A DNA stretch of 64,000 nucleotides from Cloacibacterium caeni (GCF_907163105.1 NZ_OU015321.1:1426001-1490000), one strand, 5' to 3'; counted from the first letter of the stretch, positions 16,681 through 25,936 are shown. Numbers and translations: made by a program. The notes: generated from the sequence alone by a model not told the origin.

Positions 16681-17796
16681 TGCACTTCGGTGAATGTATC
16701 TGGTTAATTTTATGCCTAAATCTGTCCAAACAATTTTGGCATTTGCATTTCTATAAAGATGCAAATCAGCATCGGAGATTTCTTCCAAAATATCTACAAT
16801 ATTAGCTCCGTGAATAAAATTGGTAAACGCTTCCCAGTTGAATCCGTTTTTAGATAAACGTTTGTAAACCAAATGTTCTGCATCATAATTTTGCAATAAT
16901 GCTAATCTGAACATCTCAGAACAAAAATCTAAGAAATTTTTCTGTTTTTCTCGGTTCCAAGAAGCGATATTTCTTCCCCACAAAACGATATTTCTCAAAA
17001 CTTCTGGTTTCTTTTTCGCCATGAAAGCGTTTCTCACCCAATCGATAAAAAGTTCCTCAAATTCTTCATTCGCAGAATCATTTTGAAGCAATTGTAGCGC
17101 GGTATTGTAATTTCCTTGCGCTTGGTGAATCACTTCTTTTATTTTTTCTTCGGAAACATCAAATTGATTTCTGATTCCTTGCTCTAGACTTTCGTCATCA
17201 ATTCTAGGCACTTCTATCGCTTGACATCTTGATAAAATGGTAGGCAAAATGGTGTCTATTTTCTCTGCAAGAAGCAAAATAATCGTCTTTTTGGGAGGCT
17301 CTTCTAGAAATTTTAAAAATTTATTGGCTGCAATAACATTCATTTTGTCTACTCGCCAAACAATGAGGATTTTAGTTCCTCCTTCAAAACTTTTTAGCGC
17401 AAACTTCTGATTCAGTGCATCTACTTCATCAGCAGAAATAAACAATTGCTTGTTTTGAGCGTCTAAAACTTCATTCCAATCATTAATGGAAGCGTAAGGA
17501 TTTTCTAGAATCATATTTCTGAAATCCTCAAACAATCTTTGACTCAAAGAATTGTTTTTTTCTGTAAAAACGGGAAAACTAAAATGTAAATCTAAGTGAT
17601 TGAGATGCTCTACTTTAGAGGCAGCATGTTCATTTTCTCTTTTGAGAATTTCTTTAGCATAAGCCAGAGCCAATGGTAAAACGCCGAAACCTTCTTCACC
17701 AATAAATAACTGAGCATGCCCTACTCTTTCTTTATCTATTGCATCTTTAAGCGTTTCTATAACTTTTTTTTGTCCTACAATTTCTTCCCAATTCAT
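16678..17796 (-). CDS. holB: DNA polymerase III delta' subunit (clamp-loader)
   Basis: AAA+ clamp-loader subunit of the replicative polymerase, 372 residues. Starts MNWEEIVGQKKVIETLKDAI, the standard delta'/gamma-tau N-terminus. The P-loop position reads GEEGFGVLPLALAYA, lacking the GK[ST] of an active ATPase, as expected for delta'. A clear sensor region follows: TKILIVWRVDKMNVIAANKF, LKFLEEPPKKTIILLLAE (Walker B-like/SRC helix), and ILSRCQAIEVPR with the SRC motif. The gene is monocistronic and convergent with the Cys-rich gene; its 180-bp upstream spacer is shared with the divergent outer membrane gene. Confidence 0.9.
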   Translation of the reverse strand: MNWEEIVGQKKVIETLKDAIDKERVGHAQLFIGEEGFGVLPLALAYAKEILKRENEHAASKVEHLNHLDLHFSFPVFTEKNNSLSQRLFEDFRNMILENPYASINDWNEVLDAQNKQLFISADEVDALNQKFALKSFEGGTKILIVWRVDKMNVIAANKFLKFLEEPPKKTIILLLAEKIDTILPTILSRCQAIEVPRIDDESLEQGIRNQFDVSEEKIKEVIHQAQGNYNTALQLLQNDSANEEFEELFIDWVRNAFMAKKKPEVLRNIVLWGRNIASWNREKQKNFLDFCSEMFRLALLQNYDAEHLVYKRLSKNGFNWEAFTNFIHGANIVDILEEISDADLHLYRNANAKIVWTDLGIKLTRYIHRSA

Positions 17797-17976
17797 AGTT
17801 TCAAAGATAAGAATTTGGTGGAAAGTGAAAAGACAGATGCTACAAGTTTTTTCAATTTTGAGCTAAATTCAATGAATTTTCTGATAAATTCGTCTTTAAT
17901 CCTGTGAAATTTAACGCTTATTAACTTTCACGTTTCAGTAATAATTAAGATATTTGCGCATTAATTAAAAAAGATA

Positions 17977-19251
17977 ATGATAAAAAGAATTTTTCTTTTA
18001 CCTTTCATTGCTGTTGGTTTAAGTGTAGAAGCGCAAAGTTTAGGTAATTCTCCTTATGCAGCATTTGGTATCGGCGAAGTAAAATATGATAACTCTGTAG
18101 AAACCAGTTCAATGGGCGGCATAAACACTGCTTACATTTGGGATTTCAACAACAGTTTTAATTTTAAAAACCCAGCTGCAAACACCAATCTAGAGCTTAC
18201 TTCTTTCAGGGTTCAAATGACCAATGAGAACCAATCTTTAAAATCTGATTTTAATGGATTAAGCGCTAATAAACATTCTAATTATCTTTCTAACATCTCT
18301 ATAGCTTTCCCTATTTCTAAAAAATTGAAATTTGGATTTGGTTATCAACCGTATAGTTCTAAAAGATATGACATTATCACTTCTAAAATCCTTGCAGACA
18401 GTACTGTAAAAGCAAATCGCTTTTATGGTGAAGGTACACTAAGTACTATTCAAGCAGCTTTCGGTTATCAAGTAAACAAAGAATTTGCAGTAGGTGTAAG
18501 AAGTAATTTCTACTTCGGAAAATTATCAGATGTAGAAGAACTGGCTTATTCTAATGCAGAACTCATCAATGGTTTTGAAACTTCTAATAAAATCAAAACT
18601 TTCAACTTTACGCTAGGTTCTACCTATCAGAAAAAATTTAAAAACGATAAAAAACTTACTTTAGGTGCAACTTATACTTTTGGAACCACTGGTAATGTAA
18701 AAACTCAGTTCTTAAACAGTACTTATTACTATTATCTAGACCAAAAATTAAACGTTACCGAAATAGAAAAGAAAACCAGCGAAGACAAAAATCTTATTCC
18801 TACAGAAGCTTCTTTAGGGATTGGTTATGGTCATGATGCAAAATGGTTCGCTTCTGCTCAAATCGATTATAAGAAAGGTTCTACTACCATGTTTTTAGGA
18901 CAGCCTTTCACTTACCAAGATTCTTATAGAATTTCTGCAGGTGGTTGGTATTTACCAAATTATAATGACTTCAGAAGCTATCTTAACCGTGTAGTTTACA
19001 GATATGGTGCTTTCTATGAAAAAGGAAATCTAAGCGTAAACGGAACCAATATTAACCAATACGGAATCACTGCTGGAGTTACTTTACCTTTCGAAAAATC
19101 AAATGCGGTAAGAATGAGCGGCATAGATTTAGGATTAGAATTTGGTAGAAGAGGAACGTTAGAAAACAATCTTATCCAACAGAATTTCTTCAACGTAAAA
19201 GTTGGAATTAATTTTGCTGATAAATGGTTCCAGAAAAGAGTTTACGAATAA
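17977..19251 (+). CDS. Outer membrane beta-barrel protein, uncharacterised
   Basis: A 424-residue exported protein with signal peptide MIKRIFLLPFIAVGLSVEAQ. The mature protein has many alternating aromatic/hydrophobic strands, for example LKFGFGYQPYSSKRYD, KTFNFTLGSTYQKKF and KLTLGATYTFGTTGN, and ends with strands near NVKVGINFADKWF, consistent with a FadL/PorV-like barrel. It begins NSPYAAFGIGEVKYDNS, with SMGGINTAY after it, as seen in flavobacterial outer membrane proteins encoded next to lptC. The gene runs into lptC with a 47-bp gap, suggesting an envelope-assembly context. Specific function unknown. Confidence 0.8.
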   Translation: MIKRIFLLPFIAVGLSVEAQSLGNSPYAAFGIGEVKYDNSVETSSMGGINTAYIWDFNNSFNFKNPAANTNLELTSFRVQMTNENQSLKSDFNGLSANKHSNYLSNISIAFPISKKLKFGFGYQPYSSKRYDIITSKILADSTVKANRFYGEGTLSTIQAAFGYQVNKEFAVGVRSNFYFGKLSDVEELAYSNAELINGFETSNKIKTFNFTLGSTYQKKFKNDKKLTLGATYTFGTTGNVKTQFLNSTYYYYLDQKLNVTEIEKKTSEDKNLIPTEASLGIGYGHDAKWFASAQIDYKKGSTTMFLGQPFTYQDSYRISAGGWYLPNYNDFRSYLNRVVYRYGAFYEKGNLSVNGTNINQYGITAGVTLPFEKSNAVRMSGIDLGLEFGRRGTLENNLIQQNFFNVKVGINFADKWFQKRVYE

Positions 19252-19298
19252 ACCGAACAATATATTTATTCATAAATTTTATAGTTAAATCTATAAAA

Positions 19299-19892
19299 AT
19301 GCAGAAAAAATTCTCAAGAATATTATTTAAAAATATAGTCACCTTTTCAGGTTTGGCTATATTTTTTGCTTTGACTTCTTGCGAAGAAGATTTGGCCAAA
19401 GTAAACGATAAAAAAAGCACCAATTTCGCTTCTAGAATTATTTATAATGCCGATATTGTAAAAAAAGATTCTGGAATGGTAAAAGTGCGTTTCAAAGCGC
19501 CATTGCTAGAAGAATATGAATTTGTAGACACTCCTTATGTAGTGGTAAGAAAAGGACTATATTTAGAATTTTATGATTCTAAAAAACCCAAAACTCCAGG
19601 AAAACTTTGGGCAAAATATGCCAAAATGATTGACAAAAAACAATTCTACGAAGCCAGAGGAAATGTAAAAGTCATCAATAACGAAGGACAAACCTTTGCC
19701 ATGCAATCTATTTATTGGGACAAAGCAAAACAAAGAATGTACACTAAAGATACCGTTTTCATAACAGATAAAGACGGTTCAATTTTCGTGGCGGCAAATG
19801 GAATGAATGCAAAAGATGATTTCTCTGAATATACCTTCTACAACAATTCTGGAGACTTCAATGTGAAGAAGATGCCAAATTCTGGAAATTAA
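19299..19892 (+). CDS. lptC: LPS export protein LptC (lipoprotein form)
   Basis: LptC-family protein, 197 residues, part of the Lpt bridge that moves lipopolysaccharide from inner to outer membrane. The N-terminus MQKKFSRILFKNIVTFSG leads to a lipobox-like FALTSCEED with Cys at about residue 31. The rest is the OstA/LptC beta-jellyroll: IIYNADIVKKDSGMVKVRFK, FVDTPYVVVRKGLYLEFYD, AKYAKMIDKKQFYEARGNVK and MYTKDTVFITDKDGSIFVAA. The longest frame starts at 19224 inside the upstream gene; ATG 19299 gives a normal lipoprotein signal. It is probably cotranscribed with the barrel gene upstream. Confidence 0.88.
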   Translation: MQKKFSRILFKNIVTFSGLAIFFALTSCEEDLAKVNDKKSTNFASRIIYNADIVKKDSGMVKVRFKAPLLEEYEFVDTPYVVVRKGLYLEFYDSKKPKTPGKLWAKYAKMIDKKQFYEARGNVKVINNEGQTFAMQSIYWDKAKQRMYTKDTVFITDKDGSIFVAANGMNAKDDFSEYTFYNNSGDFNVKKMPNSGN

Positions 19893-19898
19893 GATTGA

Positions 19899-19929
19899 GG
19901 TAAAGGTAGAGGTAGAGGTAGAGATAAAG
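19899..19929 (+). repeat. Hexanucleotide microsatellite
   Basis: About five imperfect copies of GGTAGA/GGTAAA, directly after the lptC stop and 78 bp before anmK. The sequence that follows (TTTTCTTTGTATCTTTTGTG) resembles the stretch at about 9068-9092. Confidence 0.7.
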
Positions 19930-20006
19930 TTTTAGGTTTATAATTTACTTTTTTTACTTTTGAATAAATTTTCTTTGTATCTTTTGTGGTTTATTAATTC
20001 TAATTC

Positions 20007-21053
20007 ATGAAAACATTTTTCTCCATTGGTCTAATGTCTGGAACCAGCCTTGATGGTTTAGACTTTTGCTATGCAAAATTCCAAAATATTACCAATTGGG
20101 AATTTGAAATTCTAAAAACCGAAACCATTCCTTACTCTCCAGAATGGAAAAATCGTCTGCAAAATGCTATTCTACTTTCGGCTGAAGATTTATTGGCGTT
20201 AGACAAAGAATACGGCTTCTATCTTGGCGAAAAAACTCAAGAATTTATTTCCAAAAATAATATTGTTGATTTAGATTTTATCGCTTCTCACGGTCATACT
20301 GTTTTTCATCAACCGCAACGAAAATTCACCTTGCAAATCGGTGATGGAAGAGCCATAAAATTAACAACCAAAAAGCCCGTAATCTACGATTTTAGAAGTC
20401 AAGATGTTTTAATGGGCGGAAATGGCGCTCCATTAGTTCCGATTGGAGATGAACTTTTATTTTCACAATATGATGCTTGTCTCAATTTGGGCGGATTTTC
20501 TAATATTTCTTTACAGAAAAACCATCAAAGAATTGCTTTTGATATTTCACCAGTGAATGTGGTTTTGAATTATTTTGCTGAAAAATTAGGAAAAAACTAT
20601 GATGAAAACGGTGATTTTGCTAGAAATGGCGCTATTAATTTCAAAATTTTAGAAGAGTTAAATGCTTTAACCTTTTATCAAAAACCCGCTCCAAAATCAC
20701 TCGGCGTAGAATTTGTGAACTCAGAGGTTTTTCCTTTGTTAAAAGATGAAAGTCCTGAAAATATCATCGCTACTTTTACTAAACATATTGCCGAACAAAT
20801 TGCCAAAGTTTTTAATGATAATCAGCTCAAAACTGTTTTAGTAACTGGTGGCGGAACTTTCAATACTTATTTATTAGAAAAAATACAAGAAAAATCACAG
20901 ACAGAACTCATTGTTCCAGACGAAAACATAATCAACTTCAAAGAAGCTTTAATCTTTGCTTTTATGGGCGTTTTAAGACTCAGAAATGAGGTAAATGTAC
21001 TTTGTTCAGCAACTGGAAGTTCAGAGAATCATTCCAGCGGAATATTGGTATAA
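20007..21053 (+). CDS. anmK: Anhydro-N-acetylmuramic acid kinase
   Basis: Cytoplasmic sugar kinase of the ASKHA fold, 348 residues, which converts anhydroMurNAc from peptidoglycan recycling to MurNAc-6-phosphate. Motifs: the N-terminal phosphate-binding IGLMSGTSLDGLDFCYAKF, IASHGHTVFHQP, TLQIGDGRAIKLTTKKPVIY, FRSQDVLMGGNGAPLVPIGD with the catalytic-site Asp, CLNLGGFSNIS, and the second nucleotide-binding stretch TVLVTGGGTFNTYLLEKI. It is complete and of normal length. Its 114-bp upstream gap contains the hexanucleotide repeat, so it may have its own promoter rather than belonging to the lptC operon. Confidence 0.95.
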   Translation: MKTFFSIGLMSGTSLDGLDFCYAKFQNITNWEFEILKTETIPYSPEWKNRLQNAILLSAEDLLALDKEYGFYLGEKTQEFISKNNIVDLDFIASHGHTVFHQPQRKFTLQIGDGRAIKLTTKKPVIYDFRSQDVLMGGNGAPLVPIGDELLFSQYDACLNLGGFSNISLQKNHQRIAFDISPVNVVLNYFAEKLGKNYDENGDFARNGAINFKILEELNALTFYQKPAPKSLGVEFVNSEVFPLLKDESPENIIATFTKHIAEQIAKVFNDNQLKTVLVTGGGTFNTYLLEKIQEKSQTELIVPDENIINFKEALIFAFMGVLRLRNEVNVLCSATGSSENHSSGILV

Positions 21054-21081
21054 AAAAAGGTTTCAAAAGAATTCTAAAACT

Positions 21082-21681
21082 TTAATGTAAATAAAATGTT
21101 TTATTAAGAATTTCTTTTGCTAAAGCACTTTCATCACTTTTATTACCGTTTTCTTTTTTAGAATCTTGAAAAATTAAGAAATGGGTGTTTTTACCATCAA
21201 ATTTCAATTTATAAATTTCCATGTCAAATGGATTTCTTAAAACGGAAACCATTAATTTTCTTCCTTCAAAAGTATTTTTATTAATGCTTAAAGTGACATC
21301 TGTATCAATTGATTCTTCAAATTTCGTTTTCATTGAATCAGCATAATCAGATGGAGAAAAATTTCCTTTTATTATCATGTAAAATATTTTGAAATCGTTC
21401 CCAGATAACACCCAACTTTTCAAACTATTTCCTTCATCATTATATTCGTAAGCAAAATACTGAGGATAATCAAAACTTACAATTCCTTTACTGAAAGTCA
21501 TCTCAGGAGAAATGTTGATTTTTATATTTTTGTCTTCCAACTTAAAAGCCTCATCTTCTTTTACTTTACGAATAGTTCCGTTAATGTTAACGTTAAACGT
21601 TTTGGAAGGCTTTTCATCTATACTCTGTGAAGCCAAACTCAGTGAAACGATTGTACAAAAAAATAATAAAAGTTTTCTCAT
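21082..21681 (-). CDS. Exported hypothetical protein
   Basis: A 199-residue protein with signal peptide MRKLLLFFCTIVSLSLASQ. The mature region is rich in beta strands with no Cys or metal motif: NVNINGTIRKVKEDEAFKLE, ISPEMTFSKGIVSFDYPQYF, VTLSINKNTFEGRKLMVSVL. It ends ALAKEILNKTFYLH. I do not recognise the family. It is convergent with anmK (28-bp gap, only weak hairpin potential) and follows the START-like gene on the same strand behind a terminator, so it is probably separately transcribed. Confidence 0.7.
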   Translation of the reverse strand: MRKLLLFFCTIVSLSLASQSIDEKPSKTFNVNINGTIRKVKEDEAFKLEDKNIKINISPEMTFSKGIVSFDYPQYFAYEYNDEGNSLKSWVLSGNDFKIFYMIIKGNFSPSDYADSMKTKFEESIDTDVTLSINKNTFEGRKLMVSVLRNPFDMEIYKLKFDGKNTHFLIFQDSKKENGNKSDESALAKEILNKTFYLH

Positions 21682-21693
21682 AATTTTTAGAAT

Positions 21694-21727
21694 AAAAAAG
21701 GTTTCAGAACAAATCTAAAACCTTTTA
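21694..21727 (-). terminator. Intrinsic terminator downstream of the START-like gene
   Basis: An AAAAGGTTT arm near 21696-21704 pairs with AAAACCTTTT at 21717-21726, with one mismatch in the extended stem. T-rich sequence follows in minus-strand reading. It separates the genes at 21746 and 21082. Confidence 0.65.
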
Positions 21728-21745
21728 TTTATCGTTTAAACGCTT

Positions 21746-22135
21746 TTATAATTGCTCTAACTTGTCTGTAAGTGCATTTAAGAAGTTTTGTAATGGTTTT
21801 TCTACCATCATTTTGATAAATGGATTAAAATTTCCATCGAATAATAACTGAACTTCTGTTTGGTTTTCGTTTACTGGAGAGATGTTTCCTGTAAGTGAGA
21901 AATCTAATGAAGAACTTGCAGATTTCAAAACTACTTTTTGACCTTCTACCAATTCAGCGATTTTAAGGGCAACTTCCGGCATTCCTTTTAAACCAAATTT
22001 GAAGCCATCTTCTCTGTGCTCAAAACTGGTTAAACTATCTGGCATTAAGTGTTTATAATCTTCAGGATTTTTAAGCATTTGAAAAAGTTGCTCAGAAGAT
22101 TTATTTACTATAACTTTTCTTCCTTCTAAATTCAT
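21746..22135 (-). CDS. START/SRPBCC-domain protein (polyketide cyclase/CoxG-like)
   Basis: Small single-domain protein, 129 residues, with the helix-grip fold pattern of the SRPBCC superfamily. It starts MNLEGRKVIVNKSSEQLFQM, continues LKNPEDYKHLMPDSLTSFEH (typical xxxDPxxxxxxxP pattern), GFKFGLKGMPEVALKIAELV, and ends PLQNFLNALTDKLEQL. Such proteins bind small hydrophobic ligands; no catalytic residue is seen. The long frame starts 32 codons upstream within the NUDIX gene region; the ATG at 22133-22135 is the family-consistent start. It diverges from the NUDIX gene 37 bp away, so the two promoters overlap. Confidence 0.75.
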   Translation of the reverse strand: MNLEGRKVIVNKSSEQLFQMLKNPEDYKHLMPDSLTSFEHREDGFKFGLKGMPEVALKIAELVEGQKVVLKSASSSLDFSLTGNISPVNENQTEVQLLFDGNFNPFIKMMVEKPLQNFLNALTDKLEQL

Positions 22136-22172
22136 TTTTTTAATATTTTTGTAAAAATTAATATAATTACAA

Positions 22173-22784
22173 ATGTATAAAGTTTTTGTCAATGAAAAAA
22201 GATTAAGCATCAGTAAATCTCCAATTCCCATTGAGAAGAACTTGCCTTATGAAGAAACCACCACCTTGGAAATCGCCATAGATTTGCTCGAAAATACTTC
22301 TACCTCAGAAATTAACATTTACGGTGAGAATTTAGAGCAAATTTGGGAAGAATTGACGGGTATGTTACGAGTTGTGGAAGCAGCAGGTGGAATTGTTTTC
22401 AACCAAGAAAATAAAATCCTTTTCATTCACCGATTAGGAAGATGGGATTTACCGAAAGGTAAAATAGAGCCAGAAGAATCTCTAGAAAATGCTGCGCTAA
22501 GAGAATTAGAAGAAGAAACTGGACTTACAGAGCTTATTTTAGAAGAATTTGTAAATACTACTTTCCATATTTACAAAGAAAAAAAACAAGGAAAAGAGGA
22601 AAGAATTCTAAAAGCCACGCATTGGTTTAAAATGACTTATGTAGGTCAAAAAGAACCGATTCCTCAAACCGAAGAAGGAATTACAAAAGTAGAATGGAAA
22701 ACGCAAACCGAAATTAACGACGAAGTTTTGCCCAATACTTTTAAAAACATCAAACTGATTTTGAGCGAGGTTTTTGCAATATAA
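22173..22784 (+). CDS. NUDIX hydrolase
   Basis: A 203-residue protein with an N-terminal extension of about 65 residues (MYKVFVNEKRLSISKSPIPI) before the NUDIX domain. The NUDIX box GKIEPEESLENAAL plus RELEEETGL (about residues 95-118) has all consensus Gly, Glu and Arg positions for pyrophosphate-linked substrate hydrolysis. It is preceded by AAGGIVFNQENKILFIHRLG and WDLPKG. NUDIX proteins with this extension are common in Bacteroidota next to orotate phosphoribosyltransferase genes. The substrate cannot be assigned. It starts 37 bp from the divergent START-like gene. Confidence 0.9.
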   Translation: MYKVFVNEKRLSISKSPIPIEKNLPYEETTTLEIAIDLLENTSTSEINIYGENLEQIWEELTGMLRVVEAAGGIVFNQENKILFIHRLGRWDLPKGKIEPEESLENAALRELEEETGLTELILEEFVNTTFHIYKEKKQGKEERILKATHWFKMTYVGQKEPIPQTEEGITKVEWKTQTEINDEVLPNTFKNIKLILSEVFAI

Positions 22785-22785
22785 A

Positions 22786-22816
22786 AAAGGTGGAAATTTA
22801 AATTTCCACCTTTTCT
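22786..22816. terminator. Bidirectional intrinsic terminator between NUDIX and murF genes
   Basis: AAAAGGTGGAAATTT and AAATTTCCACCTTTT form a near-perfect palindrome with A/T tracts on both sides, between convergent stops at 22784 and 22820. End coordinates are good to a few bases. Confidence 0.88.
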
Positions 22817-22819
22817 TTT

Positions 22820-24094
22820 TTATTTAATGAATTCTAATGCTTTTTCTAGCGCGATTCCTCGTGAAGCTTTCAGCAATATATTCTGCGAATGGATTTCATT
22901 TTCGGTTAAATAATTGATTAAATCTTGTGTAGTTAAAAAGGCCACTCCAGAAGCATTTACTTCTTTAAAATGCGGACCAACAGTAATGATTTCATCAAAA
23001 TTAAAGGATTTAGCCAATTCTAAAATTTGAGAATGTTCTGTTGCGCTTTCTTCGCCCAATTCTAGCATATCACCAATGATGATGGTCTTAGTTCCAATAA
23101 AATCATTGAAATTTTCCAGAGAAACCTTCATAGAGCTAGGATTCGCGTTGTAAGTATCTAAAACCAAGGTTTTATCTCCTTTTTTCACGATTTGCGAACG
23201 CATGTTGGTTGGTGTGTATTCTTCAATGGCTTTTTTGATTAAATTAAAATCAATCCCAAAATACAAACCTAAACTGGTAGCCGCACAAAGATTGGTAAAG
23301 TTGTAATCTCCCGTAAGTTTTGAAAGTGCTTCTACCTCATTATAAATAATTCCAACACAATTATTTTCTGTGAATTTTTCAAAATAAAACTCAGAATCTC
23401 TTCTTCCGAAAGGAATCACCAAATCATATCCTTCTGTTTTTTCAACTTGAATAGGATCATTTTCATTCACTATTACAAATTGATTATTCGATTTGAGGTA
23501 ATCATACAATTCAGATTTTCCTTTGATTACACCTTCTACTCCACCGAAACCTTCTAAATGTGCCTTCCCGAAATTAGTAATATATCCAAAATTAGGTTGA
23601 GCAATCGTACATAAAAATTCAATTTCTTTTTGGTGATTAGCGCCCATTTCTACCACCGCCATTTCGTGTTCTGGCTTTATAGAAAGAACAGTTAATGGAA
23701 CGCCAATGTGATTATTGAGATTCCCAAAAGTATATTGAGTATTGTATTTCTGCGAAAGAACAGCATGAATGATTTCCTTGGTCGTAGTTTTCCCATTACT
23801 CCCTGTTAAAGCAATAATAGGAATTCTCAACTGTGCTCTGTGATGTTTTGCTAAATCTTGTAAAAATTCTAATGTAGAGTTAACATAAAAAATATTTTTA
23901 GCCGTATTTTCAAAATTTTTATCTTCTACGATTACGGCAAGAGCGCCATTATCCATAGCTGTTTCAGCTAAAGTAGCCGCATTAAAATTCTCACCAGAAA
24001 AAGCGAAAAACATATCGTTTTTTTCAATTTTTCTGCTGTCTATGGTTACTTTATTGGCTTGTAAATAAAGCGCATAAAAATCTGTAATATTCAT
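22820..24094 (-). CDS. murF: UDP-N-acetylmuramoyl-tripeptide--D-alanyl-D-alanine ligase
   Basis: Mur ligase, 424 residues, that adds D-Ala-D-Ala to the peptidoglycan precursor in the cytoplasm. The N-terminal domain contains TIDSRKIEKNDMFFAFSGEN, the substrate-binding signature. The P-loop is IALTGSNGKTTTKEIIHAVL. Further Mur motifs are NLNNHIGVPLTVL, MAVVEMGANHQKEIEFL, TNFGKAHLEGFGG and LDTYNANPSSMKVSLENF, the last specific for MurF. IIGDMLELGEES follows. It lies just downstream of gldJ on the same strand (64-bp gap with a hairpin), an arrangement seen in other flavobacteria. Confidence 0.95.
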   Translation of the reverse strand: MNITDFYALYLQANKVTIDSRKIEKNDMFFAFSGENFNAATLAETAMDNGALAVIVEDKNFENTAKNIFYVNSTLEFLQDLAKHHRAQLRIPIIALTGSNGKTTTKEIIHAVLSQKYNTQYTFGNLNNHIGVPLTVLSIKPEHEMAVVEMGANHQKEIEFLCTIAQPNFGYITNFGKAHLEGFGGVEGVIKGKSELYDYLKSNNQFVIVNENDPIQVEKTEGYDLVIPFGRRDSEFYFEKFTENNCVGIIYNEVEALSKLTGDYNFTNLCAATSLGLYFGIDFNLIKKAIEEYTPTNMRSQIVKKGDKTLVLDTYNANPSSMKVSLENFNDFIGTKTIIIGDMLELGEESATEHSQILELAKSFNFDEIITVGPHFKEVNASGVAFLTTQDLINYLTENEIHSQNILLKASRGIALEKALEFIK

Positions 24095-24108
24095 GTGGTA
24101 AAAATAAA

Positions 24109-24138
24109 AAAATCCTCTCCAAAAAAGGAAAGGATTTT
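24109..24138 (-). terminator. Hairpin between gldJ and murF
   Basis: AAAATCCTCTCC at 24109-24120 pairs with GGAAAGGATTTT at 24127-24138 with one internal mismatch. In minus-strand reading it is followed by T-rich sequence, 20 bp after the gldJ stop. It would terminate or attenuate gldJ transcripts before murF. Confidence 0.7.
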
Positions 24139-24157
24139 AAATAATTTAAAAGAAATT

Positions 24158-25771
24158 TTATCTCTTCGTTCTCTTATTGTTGGTATCTCTAGCATCTTGT
24201 GCTACACGGAAACCAATCCATCCGAAAGATTTAGATTCTTCTTTGAATCTTCTTTGTCCTGGGTCTAACCAATATGCAGTATCCATCCAAGAACCACCTT
24301 TTACAACTCTTACAGTATTAGAAACTTTAGTTGTTCTTTGCTTATTATCTTTTTGCAAGATTACTCTACCTTTATCATCTACGATGAATTGAGTTTTAGG
24401 TGAGTTATACATATTGTATTCTGCCATAGAACTGTCTACTTCTTTACCATAACCAGCTTCTAATGAAGACATGAAATCACCATCTCTATAATTTCTTTGA
24501 TCTTCTACAGTTCTTCTTTCATAAGTTCCAGGTAAACCTTTGTAGATTTCTCTACCATCCGCTAATCTTTCGAACTTCATGTCTTTTGGATCTACTTTTT
24601 TATAAGTTCCATCAGCATTTTTAACAGTTTGCTGTGGCATATTTCCTCTATAGTAATTGAAATCGCTCGCTTCTTCGTCTATAATTGGTCTGTAAACGTC
24701 TGCTGTCCATTCTGCTACGTTTCCGTACATACCATAAATTCCTAAATCATTAGAAGGATATTGTCTCACATCTGCAGTTGTAGGAGCTCCGTCATTATTC
24801 CAACCACCAACACCAGAATAGTCACCTCTACCTTGTTTAAAGTTTTCTAGGTACATTCCTCTGTTTCTACCTTTTTTACCTCTTAATTTTTCAATTTCAG
24901 GTTCTTTTCCTAGGTAGTTGTTGTATTCTCTATTTTTCTGTAAACCAAGCGCTGCATATTCCCATTCTACTTCTGTAGGAAGACGGAATTTAGTTACTAA
25001 ACCAGCGGTTGCATTTCTATTAGCCGATTGAATTCTTGCATTAGAAGTTCTAATCCCAGATTTTTGTTGCTGTCTTTGCTTGTTCAGATAAGCATCTAAT
25101 TCTGGATCATTTGCTTTATACTTGTCTAAGTTAAATGCATTCGGACCTTGATTATTTCCATCATTGGCGTAATAACTTTTATCAATAAGTCCTTGATTCA
25201 TTAACTCTCTTTCATTGGTTCTATCCGTTAACCAATCACAATATCTAGCTGCTTGCTGCCAAGAAACCCCTACTACAGGATAATAATCATATTCTGGAGC
25301 ACGGAAATAAGTTTCCGCGTAATCATTTCTAGATAATTTATTATTCCAAACTAATGTATCTGGTAAAGCACCTGTATAAATATTTTTAAAACTTTGATCA
25401 GATGGAGGAAATACAAACTTAAGCCAAGTTACATATTCTCTATATTCATAGTTAGTGATTTCTGTTTCACCGATGAAAAATGCGCTTACCTGCATTCTTC
25501 TTGGGGTATTGTTCCAATCATGCATTACATCGTCTTTTACCAACCCCATGGTAAAAGTACCTCCGTCTACATAGACCATTCCTGGCCATCCTTTTGGTTT
25601 TTGTTTTTTACCAGTAAAGAACCAACCTTTCGTGTCATTAGGTTTCCAACCTGTTTTGCTGGTAAATTTTTTGGTTCCGCCTCCACTTTTTACATTACCG
25701 CCTCCACCACAGCTGGTTAGAAGCAATGTTGCGCCTAGTGCAAGCAATGAAATAAACTTTAGTTTTTTCAT
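24158..25771 (-). CDS. gldJ: Gliding motility lipoprotein GldJ
   Basis: GldJ, 537 residues, an outer-membrane-associated lipoprotein needed for gliding and linked to the type IX secretion machinery. The signal peptide ends in LLLTSCGGGGNVKSGGG with the lipobox Cys at about residue 21. The main domain is a formylglycine-generating-enzyme/sulfatase-modifying-factor fold: GMVYVDGGTFTMGLVKDDV, FFIGETEITNYEYREYVTWL, YPVVGVSWQQAARYCDWLTD, FRLPTEVEWEYAALG, YGMYGNVAEWTADVY and VVKGGSWMDTAYWLDPGQ, ending GWIGFRVAQDARDTNN. It lacks evidence of FGE activity, as is usual for GldJ/GldK-type proteins. It diverges from porU over a 165-bp spacer. Confidence 0.95.
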   Translation of the reverse strand: MKKLKFISLLALGATLLLTSCGGGGNVKSGGGTKKFTSKTGWKPNDTKGWFFTGKKQKPKGWPGMVYVDGGTFTMGLVKDDVMHDWNNTPRRMQVSAFFIGETEITNYEYREYVTWLKFVFPPSDQSFKNIYTGALPDTLVWNNKLSRNDYAETYFRAPEYDYYPVVGVSWQQAARYCDWLTDRTNERELMNQGLIDKSYYANDGNNQGPNAFNLDKYKANDPELDAYLNKQRQQQKSGIRTSNARIQSANRNATAGLVTKFRLPTEVEWEYAALGLQKNREYNNYLGKEPEIEKLRGKKGRNRGMYLENFKQGRGDYSGVGGWNNDGAPTTADVRQYPSNDLGIYGMYGNVAEWTADVYRPIIDEEASDFNYYRGNMPQQTVKNADGTYKKVDPKDMKFERLADGREIYKGLPGTYERRTVEDQRNYRDGDFMSSLEAGYGKEVDSSMAEYNMYNSPKTQFIVDDKGRVILQKDNKQRTTKVSNTVRVVKGGSWMDTAYWLDPGQRRFKEESKSFGWIGFRVAQDARDTNNKRTKR

Positions 25772-25936
25772 AATTGATTTTAGATAATTTCGAGCTACAA
25801 AGAAAAATAATTTATTTTATTAATCAAACATCAAAAGTAAGATTTTTTATGTTTTTTTTAACGTATTAAAATTTATTTTATTGTTTGATATGAAAATTTT
25901 GTTTTTTTCGTTTATTTTGTAGCGCAATTTTAGACT

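Noticed and set aside
17920-17945. TTTCACGTTTCA as a parS site
   Set aside because: It matches only half of the palindromic GTTTCACGTGAAAC motif, is not near parAB and has no symmetry.
19899-19929. GGTAGA repeat as a ribosome-binding or regulatory array for anmK
   Set aside because: Too far (78 bp) from the start codon and of simple microsatellite form.
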